A DNA stretch of 64,000 nucleotides from the NCBI RefSeq assembly GCF_946221635.1, contig NZ_CAMIHB010000014.1, positions 1 through 64,000 of the forward strand. The letters are read 5' to 3'. The notes beneath the pieces are model-generated. The model searched no databases and was not told the DNA's origin. It saw only the letters and a list, made by a program, of their open reading frames with translations. Each line of letters starts with the position of its first letter. The first letter of the stretch is position 1. The translations under genes were made by a program, and so were the position numbers. Below, piece after piece: positions 21,647 to 29,083 of this stretch. This DNA is from an uncultured Rhodoferax sp. Lineage in GTDB: Bacteria; Pseudomonadota; Gammaproteobacteria; Burkholderiales; Burkholderiaceae_C.

Positions 21647-22240
21647 ATGGCCGATTCTTGGACGGGTGGAAACCCATTCTTGGGCACGAATAACCCCTAT
21701 TTGCAGTCGCAGATCGATGCGACTTTGGGGGATGTGACCCGCAACTACAACTTGGCCGTGAAGCCCAACACCGAGACGGCCATGGCCCGCTCGGGCAGCT
21801 TCGGCAACTCTGGATTGCAGCAGCTCCAAAGCGAGCAAGAGCGCCAACTTGCTCAGACGCTGGGCAACACCGCCAACAACATGCGTATGCAGGACTACAA
21901 CAACCAGCAGAACATGTACCAGTGGGATCAGAACTTCAACCGCCAAGTGTTCAACGATGGCGTGTCCCAGAACCAGCAAAACCTCTCCAACTACATGGGC
22001 CTCATGAACCAGGCCAACCAGTTCAACCAGCAGGACATCGCCAACCAGACGGCCATGTACAACGCGCCGCTGTCCTACCAGCAGCAGTTCTCCAACATGG
22101 CAAACGCTGCGGGCGGCTTGGGTGGTACGTCTGGCGTATCGCAAACAGGATCTAGCTCGCCATTGCTTGGCGCACTCGGCGGATGGGGTCTCGGCTCCAA
22201 CGTCGCCAGCTTCTTCCAACCAACTAAATCGACAACATAA
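21647..22240 (+). CDS. Asn/Gln-rich virion or ejection protein
   Basis: 197 residues, rich in Asn, Gln and Gly (NNMRMQDYNNQQNMYQWDQN, NQANQFNQQDIANQTAMYN). The N-terminus has TWGGNPFLGTNNPYLQSQID-like features of internal virion proteins, and the C-terminus is Gly/Ser-rich. It is first in a run of four genes (21647-26091) whose order and composition suit proteins ejected with the DNA by short-tailed phages. Confidence 0.6.
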   Translation: MADSWTGGNPFLGTNNPYLQSQIDATLGDVTRNYNLAVKPNTETAMARSGSFGNSGLQQLQSEQERQLAQTLGNTANNMRMQDYNNQQNMYQWDQNFNRQVFNDGVSQNQQNLSNYMGLMNQANQFNQQDIANQTAMYNAPLSYQQQFSNMANAAGGLGGTSGVSQTGSSSPLLGALGGWGLGSNVASFFQPTKSTT

Positions 22241-22249
22241 GGGGGCGCT

Positions 22250-23113
22250 ATGGCAGATATTTGGAACATCGGCGGCGCTCTCTTGGGTGGCCTGTTGAAT
22301 AGTGGCGATTCCACCAAGACTGCAACCGACACGAAGGCGCCCTACGCACCGGCAGTGCCATGGATCAACAGCAACATTGCCAGCGGCCAGAGCCTGCAAT
22401 CGCAGTATCAGGCTAACCCCCTGAGCTTGGGCCAGATCCAAGCCTACGGCAACTCGCTGGGGCTTACTGACGGCTTCCGCAATCAGGCATCCAGCCTGAC
22501 CAGCCAAATGAACAACATGGCGCAGTTTGACCGCAACAACCCCACGGCAAAGCCTACGCAGTTCAATTTCACGGATGCACCAGCAAACGTCGCAAACGTC
22601 AATCAGTCGCTGCTCTCGTCTTTGCCGACTGCCTCGCTCGGCACATTGGCGCAAAAAGCAGCCTCGTCTAACTACGGCGGTTTGCTGGGCACTGTTGGCA
22701 ACGGTAGCAGTATGTCAAGCGGGAACAGCGCGGGCACAAATCTTACTGACGCACAGTGGGCCACTGTCAAGCAGATGCGTGATGAAGTGGGTTGGAATAA
22801 CCCATTCGACCAAGCAGGCTTGCAGGCAATGATGGCCCTCGGCACGGGTTCGCCCTTGGCGGCTATTGCTGCGATCAAAAACCAGATCCCCTATCTGGAC
22901 AACTATGCAGCCATGAAGGCACAGCAAGAGGCATTGGCGCGTGACCAAGCCGCAGCCGCTGCCATGAGTCAATACGGCGAGTACGCAGGCGCAAGCTCGA
23001 ACAGCGCACGAAACAGCGGAGAAAGCGGTTGGGGGTCTGGTGGCGGCTTGTCTTTGGGTGACTCCAATCGCTCGGCAATCTCGGCAGCAAACGGCTATGG
23101 AGGTGGCGTGTAA
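22250..23113 (+). CDS. Putative ejection/internal virion protein
   Basis: 287 residues. A Gly/Leu-rich amphipathic N-terminus (WNIGGALLGGLLNSGD), long Ser/Asn/Gln-rich stretches and a helical segment (KNQIPYLDNYAAMKAQQEAL) suggest a partly unfolded protein that travels through the tail. No catalytic motif is visible. Its stop overlaps the next start by one base. Confidence 0.6.
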   Translation: MADIWNIGGALLGGLLNSGDSTKTATDTKAPYAPAVPWINSNIASGQSLQSQYQANPLSLGQIQAYGNSLGLTDGFRNQASSLTSQMNNMAQFDRNNPTAKPTQFNFTDAPANVANVNQSLLSSLPTASLGTLAQKAASSNYGGLLGTVGNGSSMSSGNSAGTNLTDAQWATVKQMRDEVGWNNPFDQAGLQAMMALGTGSPLAAIAAIKNQIPYLDNYAAMKAQQEALARDQAAAAAMSQYGEYAGASSNSARNSGESGWGSGGGLSLGDSNRSAISAANGYGGGV

Positions 23114-24333
23114 TGGGACTACTAGACGCATTCGGCGACGACAACGCCCGCTTTTCTCTCGGCTTGCTGGCTGCGGCTGGCCCGCGCTTTGACGGTGCCA
23201 ACGATGGGCAGCGCATCCAAGAGGCGCTTAGCGGGTTTGATGCCTACAAGCAGAACCAGCAACGCGCCAAGATGCAGCAGATGCAAGCTGAGGCATACAT
23301 GGCTCAAGTTGAGCAAATGAAGCAAGACCGCGAGCAAAGGGCAAAAATTGCTGCTGGAATGGCGCAATTCTTCAAGCCCGGCACTCCTGCGCTCCCGCCG
23401 CTTGCTGGGGATGCGGCCTCTGGAATACTGCCAAGTGCAGGCCGTCCTGGAACTGCTCCTAGCTTTGATTCCGCTGGCGCTGCGCAGTTCTTGGCAAGCA
23501 ATGGCGCGTACGAAGATGCATTGAAGTATCTGCCGAAGCCCAAAGAATTGGCGATCAATAAGCTGGATGTGAAAGATTACACCCCGGCATCCGTGCAGAA
23601 GTTTGCGCAATCTGGAGACTATGGCGACTTGGTGCGCATGGACAAAGCACAGTTCCAAAACACAGGCGGATTCACGGTAGCGCTTGATCCATTCACTGGA
23701 AAACCGCTTAACCAGATTGCCAACACCCAGAGCCCAGATAGCAAGGCTTCTAATGCTGTCGCATGGGCGAACTATGGGCTATCTAAAGATCGTTTGAGCT
23801 TTGAGAAAGCTGGTGGCTTCGATGGCCTAAAGCCTAAGCTCGTTGGGGATCAATGGGTTACAGCCCCATCAGACATGAGGCCAGGAGAAGTTCGCTCTGC
23901 CATGCCATCGGCAGCGACCAAGGATGCCAAGGAAGCTCTGGAGTTAATCAAGACTGCAAAAGCCATCATTCCCAAGTCAACTGGAAGCTACTTTGGCACT
24001 GGCGTAGACCAGGCTGCAAGGGTGTTTGGAGCGTCCACCGATGGAGACGCTGCTGCTGCACAGTTGAAGGCTCTTGAGGGAGCCTTGGTTTCCAAGATGC
24101 CAAAAATGTCCGGCCCGCAATCTGACAAGGATGTGTTGCTCTACAAACAAATGGCGGGGGAAATCGGAGACCCAACAATTCCTCAGTCACGAAAATTAGC
24201 GGCTCTTCAAGTGATTGAAGACATTCAGCGCAGACACACTGGCTTGGCTCCACAGCCTGCCAGCATGACCCAAACTAATGCGCCAACGATGCGTTGGAAT
24301 CAGAAAACCAATTCACTGGAAATGGTGAACTAA
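23113..24333 (+). CDS. Putative ejection/internal virion protein
   Basis: 406 residues. N-terminal LGLLAAAGPRFDGANDGQRI and a long Gln/Met-rich coiled coil (QQRAKMQQMQAEAYMAQVEQ) recur in phage ejection and virion-associated proteins. The C-terminal half is helical (DVLLYKQMAGEIGDPTIPQS ... ALQVIEDIQRR). It is tightly linked to genes on both sides. Confidence 0.6.
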   Translation: MGLLDAFGDDNARFSLGLLAAAGPRFDGANDGQRIQEALSGFDAYKQNQQRAKMQQMQAEAYMAQVEQMKQDREQRAKIAAGMAQFFKPGTPALPPLAGDAASGILPSAGRPGTAPSFDSAGAAQFLASNGAYEDALKYLPKPKELAINKLDVKDYTPASVQKFAQSGDYGDLVRMDKAQFQNTGGFTVALDPFTGKPLNQIANTQSPDSKASNAVAWANYGLSKDRLSFEKAGGFDGLKPKLVGDQWVTAPSDMRPGEVRSAMPSAATKDAKEALELIKTAKAIIPKSTGSYFGTGVDQAARVFGASTDGDAAAAQLKALEGALVSKMPKMSGPQSDKDVLLYKQMAGEIGDPTIPQSRKLAALQVIEDIQRRHTGLAPQPASMTQTNAPTMRWNQKTNSLEMVN

Positions 24334-26091
24334 ATGGCTCAATACGTTGAAGTCAAGGGTCAAGTCATTGAGTTTCCGGATGGCATGTCTGCCGGAGATA
24401 TTGAATCTGCAATCAAGAAGAACATGCTGTCGATTAAGCCAGCAGCTCAAGAGCCGACGCTCGGCCAAAGCATCAAGCAGGGCGCAGGCAATTTTGCTGC
24501 TGGTCTTGTGCGTGGTGCTGGCTCTATTGGTGCAACCATTCTGGCTCCATGGGACATGGCTCAAGATGCCTACTATGGAGACCGTGGGCCTAATGTCACC
24601 GGACTGATTACCGGGAAACAGCCCATCAGTCGCAATCAAGAGCGCAGGCAAGCCATGGACGCCGCGCTTGGATCCATGGGCGCAGAAACGGATTCGTTTG
24701 GCTACGGCGCTGGCAAATTGGCTGGCGAGGTGGCTGGCACAGCTGGCGCTGGTGGTGCTTTGGCTAACGGTACGCGCATGGGCCTTGCCATGGCTGGAAA
24801 GTCTGTCCCTGCTGTTCTCGACGCAGGATTGAATGCCGTTGCTTCTGGAGGCTTTTCTACTGGCTCTAAGCTGGCTCCCGGCGTACTGCCTTTCCTTAAA
24901 GACCAAGGCGTCAGAGCTTTGGGTGGAGCCATTAGTGGTGGCGCTTCTGCTGGCATGGTGAATCCGAACGATGCTGGAACTGGATTTTTGGTGGGTGGCG
25001 CTCTGCCCGCCGCTGTTAAATTGTCAGGTGAGGCTGGAAAGCTTGTGAAAAATGCAGTAGCAGGCGCTGCCAAAAACACCCTGGGGCTGACAACCGGCGT
25101 TGGTGCGGAAACTCTTGGTGCCGCCTATCAAGCAGGAAAGCAAGGGGGCACTAGCTTCCTAGACAACATGCGCGGCAATGTTCCAATGACTGATGTCCTG
25201 GACAGCGCCAAAGACGCATTGGCCAAGATGCGAATTGAGCGAGGCAACCAATACCGCAGCGGCATGGTGGACATCGCCAAAGACAAGACGGTGATCGACT
25301 TCAAGCCTATTGATAACGCAATCTCTTCATTGCAGCAGATGGGTAGTTTCAAGGGTCAAGTCATCAACAAGAATGCAGCAGGCACGGTGGATGAAATATC
25401 TGGACTGGTAAATCAGTGGAAATCGCTTAATCCTGCCGAGTACCACACTCCCGAGGGTTTGGACGCGCTGAAAAAAGCGATTGGCGACATTCGGGACGCC
25501 ACACAATTTGGAACGCCTGGACGCAAGGCGGCAGACACTGCCTACAACGCCGTAAAGGCACAGATTGACATGCAGGCGCCCACGTATGCCAAGGTAATGA
25601 AGGACTACAGCCAAGCCAGCGAAGCCCTGACGGAAATTGAAAAATCGCTATCGCTTGGCAACAAAGCAGCCGCTGATACTTCCATGAGAAAGCTGCAAAG
25701 CTTGATGCGCAACAACGTAAACACCAACTACGGCAACCGATTGATGTTGGCGAAAAAGTTGGAGGACAGTGGCGCAGAAATTTTGCCAGCAGTGGCTGGG
25801 CAAGCTGCATCGTCCTGGACGCCGCGGGGATTGCAGGGGCTTGCGGCTACTGGTGCGGGAGTGTCTAGTCTGGTCAAGCCTGCTACGTTGGCAGCACTGC
25901 CGTTTGCTTCACCTCGCTTAATGGGTGAGGCGGCTTATGGATTGGGTGTCGTGAATCGTGCTGCAGGCGGCTTGCTGGGCAAGCCGGGCGGCGCTGCCTT
26001 GCTGGGTCGGAGCCCAACTGGGCTACTTGATTTTGAGAGCCTAGCTCCAGTGATGGCAACCACTCCAGTATTGGCGGCTAGCCAGAGATAA
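24334..26091 (+). CDS. Large ejection/injection protein
   Basis: 585 residues. The start VEVKGQVIEFPDGMSAGDIE SAIKKN-type sequence is a small domain I associate with phage ejection proteins. It is followed by Gly/Ala-rich membrane-active stretches (AGNFAAGLVRGAGSIGATIL; GGAISGGASAGMVNPNDAGT) and helical regions. Such glycine-rich hydrophobic segments fit formation of a channel across the inner membrane. No peptidoglycan hydrolase motif is seen. The 3' end overlaps an antisense small membrane ORF. Confidence 0.65.
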   Translation: MAQYVEVKGQVIEFPDGMSAGDIESAIKKNMLSIKPAAQEPTLGQSIKQGAGNFAAGLVRGAGSIGATILAPWDMAQDAYYGDRGPNVTGLITGKQPISRNQERRQAMDAALGSMGAETDSFGYGAGKLAGEVAGTAGAGGALANGTRMGLAMAGKSVPAVLDAGLNAVASGGFSTGSKLAPGVLPFLKDQGVRALGGAISGGASAGMVNPNDAGTGFLVGGALPAAVKLSGEAGKLVKNAVAGAAKNTLGLTTGVGAETLGAAYQAGKQGGTSFLDNMRGNVPMTDVLDSAKDALAKMRIERGNQYRSGMVDIAKDKTVIDFKPIDNAISSLQQMGSFKGQVINKNAAGTVDEISGLVNQWKSLNPAEYHTPEGLDALKKAIGDIRDATQFGTPGRKAADTAYNAVKAQIDMQAPTYAKVMKDYSQASEALTEIEKSLSLGNKAAADTSMRKLQSLMRNNVNTNYGNRLMLAKKLEDSGAEILPAVAGQAASSWTPRGLQGLAATGAGVSSLVKPATLAALPFASPRLMGEAAYGLGVVNRAAGGLLGKPGGAALLGRSPTGLLDFESLAPVMATTPVLAASQR

Positions 26092-26158
26092 GGCCCCAGA
26101 TAAAGGCAAGGGCGCACAAGATGCCAGCCTTGATAAGCAAGTAATCGGTGAACTCCAT
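26078..26158 (-). CDS. 26-residue single-helix membrane protein, antisense
   Basis: ATG 26158 (minus) follows an AGGATGGGGGG ribosome binding site and opens a 26-codon frame ending at 26078. It begins MEFTDYLLIK and continues with an uninterrupted hydrophobic helix (AGILCALAFIWGLISG). It fills the gap between the large ejection gene and the tail-fibre unit and overlaps the former's 3' end by 14 bp. Short proteins of this shape occur in other prophages as I recall; a lysis or membrane regulator is possible but unproven. Confidence 0.5.
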   Translation of the reverse strand: MEFTDYLLIKAGILCALAFIWGLISG

Positions 26159-26172
26159 CCCCCCATCCTAGC

Positions 26173-26194
26173 CCGCTTTACCTCTTCGGACAAT
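26173..26194 (+). promoter_or_regulatory. Repeated late-region motif, copy 4
   Basis: CCGCTTTACC followed by TCTTCGGACAAT, 8 bp before hairpin copy 4 and 35 bp before the tail-fibre ATG. It also lies just upstream of the divergent 26-residue ORF. It probably starts the fibre/lysis transcript. Confidence 0.6.
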
Positions 26195-26201
26195 CCCCCT
26201 A

Positions 26202-26222
26202 AACGCAGTGATTGCGCTGGGG
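26202..26222 (+). promoter_or_regulatory. Repeated pre-RBS hairpin, copy 4
   Basis: AACGCAGTGATTGCGCTGGGG: stem CGCA/TGCG, GTGAT loop, then the GGGGG ribosome binding site of the fibre gene. The closing pair is A-T here and T-A at 12284 and 18943, a compensatory change that preserves the stem. Confidence 0.65.
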
Positions 26223-26228
26223 GATTAA

Positions 26229-27284
26229 ATGCCGGTTCCATCGACCATACAGGATCTGTCACAGACGGCAGGCTCCAACTTTCCGCAGGGCACGGACGCC
26301 CCTAGCAACCTAGACGATGTGCAGCGCGCACACGCCTCCTTTATCGCTCTCTTGCGCGATGGCAAGGGGCAAACCACCGTCAAAACCCTTGCCTCTGCAT
26401 CTACGGTTGACGTTGGCGGCGCTGACTCATACGCCGTAGAAATCACCGGAACCACAGCGATTACATCGCTTGGCACTGCGTACAACGGGCCGCGACACAT
26501 CCGGTTTGCCGGTGTTCTGACGCTGACCCATAACGCAACGCTGCTCAATCTTCCGGGTGGGGAAAACATCACCACAGCGGCGGGGGATACGTGTATTGCC
26601 ATCCCGAACAGCACCGGCAATGGGTGGAATGTGACCGACTACGAGCGGGCGGCTGCACTTCCGTTCTATGCTGGTGGCGATCTTGGGGCTTCCAGCACGG
26701 CAACCACCCAGGCGCTGGGCGACAACACCACCAAAGTAGCAACAACCGCTTTCGTTCTGGCAAACAGCACACCAATTGGGGCTATTGCTCATTTCCCATT
26801 CAGTGCGGCACCCACCGGCTGGCTCAAAGCCAACGGCGGCACCATCGGAAACGCATCGAGCGGCGCAACGCTTCGCGCCAATGCCGACACGCTGACCTTG
26901 TTCTCCTTGTTGTGGGCGAACCTCGACAACACTAACTACCCGATTCAGACCAGCGCTGGGGCGAACACGACTCGCGGGGTGGATGCGGCTACAGACTTCG
27001 CGGCCAACAAGCGCTTTCCTGTGCCAGACCTTCGAGGCGAGTTCATCCGTGGATTGGATGATTCTCGCGGCGTTGATGCCTCTCGCGTCTTGGGTAGTGC
27101 TCAGGGCGAATCGTTTAAGAGTCACACCCACACGCAACAAGCGAACGCTGCTGGTGGTGCAGGTTCTGGCTATATGTCGGGCAGCGTGAATGTAAACAAC
27201 TCGTCTGGCGGCGAAACCCTCGCCACTGGCGGCACCGAAACCCGCCCCCGCAACGTGGCATTGCTTGCCTGCATCAAGTATTAA
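26229..27284 (+). CDS. Tail fibre protein with collar domain
   Basis: 351 residues. The N-terminal part has beta strands (SYAVEITGTTAITSLGTAYN). The C-terminal half is a phage tail-collar domain: IGAIAHFPFSAAPTGWLKAN, FPVPDLRGEFIRGLDDSRGV, then S-H-T-H and the end TRPRNVALLACIKY. The latter two signatures are highly conserved in short fibres. It likely binds host surface polysaccharide. It is first in the transcript that also carries lysis genes. Confidence 0.88.
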   Translation: MPVPSTIQDLSQTAGSNFPQGTDAPSNLDDVQRAHASFIALLRDGKGQTTVKTLASASTVDVGGADSYAVEITGTTAITSLGTAYNGPRHIRFAGVLTLTHNATLLNLPGGENITTAAGDTCIAIPNSTGNGWNVTDYERAAALPFYAGGDLGASSTATTQALGDNTTKVATTAFVLANSTPIGAIAHFPFSAAPTGWLKANGGTIGNASSGATLRANADTLTLFSLLWANLDNTNYPIQTSAGANTTRGVDAATDFAANKRFPVPDLRGEFIRGLDDSRGVDASRVLGSAQGESFKSHTHTQQANAAGGAGSGYMSGSVNVNNSSGGETLATGGTETRPRNVALLACIKY

Positions 27285-27286
27285 TC

Positions 27287-27499
27287 ATGAGCGACATCGA
27301 CCCCGTGCAATTCGGCGCTCTGACAGCGCAAGTCAAAACGCTCGAAGCCCAGGTGAACGACCTGCAAAGCGATGTGAAAACCCTGCTTGAGCTGGCCAAC
27401 AAGTCCAAGGGCGGGTTCTGGGCTGGCATGGCGATCGCCAGCGCCATAGGTGGCGTCGTGAGCTGGGTTGTCTCCAACTTCCATGTGAGCATCAAGTGA
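27287..27499 (+). CDS. Small coiled-coil membrane protein, XhlA/holin-associated type
   Basis: Seventy residues: an N-terminal coiled coil (LTAQVKTLEAQVNDLQSDVK) and one C-terminal transmembrane helix (FWAGMAIASAIGGVVSWVVS). This is the arrangement of hemolysin XhlA-like phage proteins that work with holins. It opens the lysis cassette and its stop overlaps the next GTG. Confidence 0.65.
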   Translation: MSDIDPVQFGALTAQVKTLEAQVNDLQSDVKTLLELANKSKGGFWAGMAIASAIGGVVSWVVSNFHVSIK

Positions 27500-27735
27500 C
27501 CCTTACACGCATCTGGGACTGGATCGACAAGCGCGACATCGACAAGCATGTGGTGTCCATCGTCATCCTCTACGGCACCAAGATCATGACCAGCTGGGCC
27601 ATGGCTTTTGCAGTCGCCCACGCTGACAAACCCGGCATTGAAATCGCCGCCATCATCGCCGCCGTCACCGGGCCGTACATGGCCCTGCAGGCCGCAGCCA
27701 TCAAGTTCTACTTTGACTCCCGGAGCGCATCATGA
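27496..27735 (+). CDS. Putative holin (small membrane protein)
   Basis: GTG 27496 (GTGA overlap); 79 residues with two hydrophobic helices (VSIVILYGTKIMTSWAMAFA and IEIAAIIAAVTGPYMALQAA) and charged ends, which suits a class II-like holin. It precedes the endolysin by two genes. It would permeabilise the inner membrane at lysis time. The assignment rests on topology and position. Confidence 0.6.
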   Translation: MTLTRIWDWIDKRDIDKHVVSIVILYGTKIMTSWAMAFAVAHADKPGIEIAAIIAAVTGPYMALQAAAIKFYFDSRSAS

Positions 27736-27968
27736 AGATCATGGTTCTGGTTTTGTCGGCCATCGTCGCCCTGTCGGCCACGGCCCAAGAGAAAGACGAT
27801 GTGCAGGTAAGCCCCGCCACGGCGGAACGCTGCAAAGGGGAGGGTGGATGCGTGCTGGTCTCCCGCAAGGTCATGGAAGAGCTGCTGCAAGACGCCTACA
27901 AGGAAGGCGCACAAGACGCCGCGGAATACCTCAAGGGCAAGACCTGCAAGAAGGGGGACTGGACATGA
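27732..27968 (+). CDS. Small exported protein of the lysis cassette
   Basis: Seventy-eight residues with an N-terminal signal sequence (MKIMVLVLSAIVALSATAQE; likely cleavage after SATA). The mature part is acidic and has three Cys (RCKGEGGC, KTCKKG). Coupled by ATGA overlaps to the holin-like gene and the endolysin gene. Not recognised; it could be a periplasmic lysis regulator or endolysin partner. Confidence 0.6.
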   Translation: MKIMVLVLSAIVALSATAQEKDDVQVSPATAERCKGEGGCVLVSRKVMEELLQDAYKEGAQDAAEYLKGKTCKKGDWT

Positions 27969-28375
27969 GCTTCCAACTCCCCCAAAAGTCGCTCGACCGC
28001 CTGGCAGGCGTCCACCCGGTGCTGGTCAAGCTGGTGCTGGGTACTGCGGCAAGCTGCGATTTGCAGTTTGTGGTGACCGAGGGCGTGCGCACCCTGGAAC
28101 GTCAGAAAGAGCTGCTGGCCACGGGCAAGTCCAAGACCATGCGCTCGCGCCACCTTACCGGCCATGCCGTAGACCTGGCCGTCTGGGAGGACCGTGACGC
28201 CGACAAGGTGGTGGACGCCGACGAAATCTCGTGGAAGTTCCCCCAGTACCAGGCGCTGGCCGCCGCCGTGAAGGCCGAGGCCGCGCGCCAAGGCATCCCG
28301 ATAGAGTGGGGCGGCGACTGGCTGACCTTCAAGGACGGGCCTCACTTTCAGCTGCCTTGGGAGTCCTATCCATGA
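27965..28375 (+). CDS. Endolysin, M15 (VanY-like) peptidoglycan peptidase
   Basis: 136 residues from ATG 27965. Zinc-site motifs are SRHLTGHAVDLAVW (S-x-H-x-x-x-x-x-D) and the terminal GPHFQL histidine, with the VTEGVRTLERQKELLATGKS segment typical of L-alanyl-D-glutamate peptidases of T5/A500 type. It cleaves peptide cross-bridges after holin action. No signal peptide is present, so release depends on a holin. Confidence 0.9.
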   Translation: MSFQLPQKSLDRLAGVHPVLVKLVLGTAASCDLQFVVTEGVRTLERQKELLATGKSKTMRSRHLTGHAVDLAVWEDRDADKVVDADEISWKFPQYQALAAAVKAEAARQGIPIEWGGDWLTFKDGPHFQLPWESYP

Positions 28376-28896
28376 GCACCTGGGCCAAAGTCGCCATCCT
28401 GCTGGGCCTGCTTCTGGCCTTGATGTTCGGTGTCAGCGTCATCGACAAGCGGGGCTACAACCGTGCCAAGGCTGAGTCCACGGCCGCTCTGGAGAAGCAG
28501 AGGGGCGAGGCCCGCGCCACTCTGGCCGCCGAGACGGAAAAAACTCGCGCCGTGGAGGCCGAGTTCAGGGAATTCAAACTCAACCGGGAGCACATCGATG
28601 CCGACAATCAAAAGACAGTTGCTGATTTGCAGCGCCGTGTGCGCACTCTCGCTGGCCCAACTGGGCGGCTGCGCGACCCAAACGCACCAGGATGTGGGGG
28701 CGGTGGTGGTCGCACCGAAGCCCAAGCTGCAGCCTCCCACGGATCTGGTGCAGAAAACGGAGCCCAAGCCGGCGGGCTACTTTCAGCAGAGCTTAGTGGA
28801 CTACTTCAGCGGCTCACCGCCGAAGCCGACGAAATAAACCTGGCCTACGCAAGCTGCAGGGCCGACGCCTTCCAGGTGCGAGAATCCCCCAAATGA
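28372..28896 (+). CDS. Inner-membrane spanin (Rz)
   Basis: ATG 28372 overlaps the endolysin stop (ATGA); 174 residues. One N-terminal transmembrane helix (VAILLGLLLALMFGVSVI) is followed by a long periplasmic helix (AAETEKTRAVEAEFREFKLN), then a Gly/Ala-rich middle and a helical end. This is the Rz layout. It contains Rz1 in another frame. Confidence 0.82.
   Translation: MSTWAKVAILLGLLLALMFGVSVIDKRGYNRAKAESTAALEKQRGEARATLAAETEKTRAVEAEFREFKLNREHIDADNQKTVADLQRRVRTLAGPTGRLRDPNAPGCGGGGGRTEAQAAASHGSGAENGAQAGGLLSAELSGLLQRLTAEADEINLAYASCRADAFQVRESPK
28598..28837 (+). CDS. Outer-membrane spanin lipoprotein (Rz1), nested inside Rz
   Basis: Seventy-nine residues from ATG 28598 in the +1 frame within Rz. 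The signal MPTIKRQLLICSAVCALSL is followed by a lipobox LGGC, and the mature part is Pro-rich (APKPKLQPPTDLVQKTEPKP), the hallmark of Rz1. With Rz it fuses inner and outer membranes in the last lysis step. Confidence 0.82.
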   Translation: MPTIKRQLLICSAVCALSLAQLGGCATQTHQDVGAVVVAPKPKLQPPTDLVQKTEPKPAGYFQQSLVDYFSGSPPKPTK

Positions 28897-29021
28897 TCGA
28901 CGCCGCCGAGCTAATCGAGGCCCTGCAGGCCTATCGCAAGAAGCTGCTCGACGGTGGCCACACCGCCAAGGCTGCGGTAGTCTCCCACTGCATTCAGATC
29001 GTGCGCAAGCTGGCCAAGTAA
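28893..29021 (+). CDS. Small helical protein after the spanin genes
   Basis: ATG 28893 overlaps the Rz stop by ATGA and opens 42 codons ending at 29021 (MIDAAELIEALQAYRKKLLD, then an AKAAVVSHCIQIVRKLAK helix). The coupling and clean composition support a gene. The terminator follows 25 bp later. Function unknown. Confidence 0.55.
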   Translation: MIDAAELIEALQAYRKKLLDGGHTAKAAVVSHCIQIVRKLAK

Positions 29022-29045
29022 TCCCCTGTGACAGCCGAACGCCCC

Positions 29046-29076
29046 CCCCCATCCGGAAGCGGATGGGGGCTTTTTT
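29046..29076 (+). terminator. Rho-independent terminator at the end of the lysis operon
   Basis: CCCCCATCCG, loop GAAG, CGGATGGGGG, then C and six T residues: a perfect 10-bp stem. It ends the rightward late transcript just before the convergent integrase gene. Confidence 0.93.
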
Positions 29077-29083
29077 CTTTGGG

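Noticed and set aside
26229..27284. Diversity-generating retroelement target in the tail fibre
   Set aside because: No reverse transcriptase and no template/variable repeat pair found in the window.
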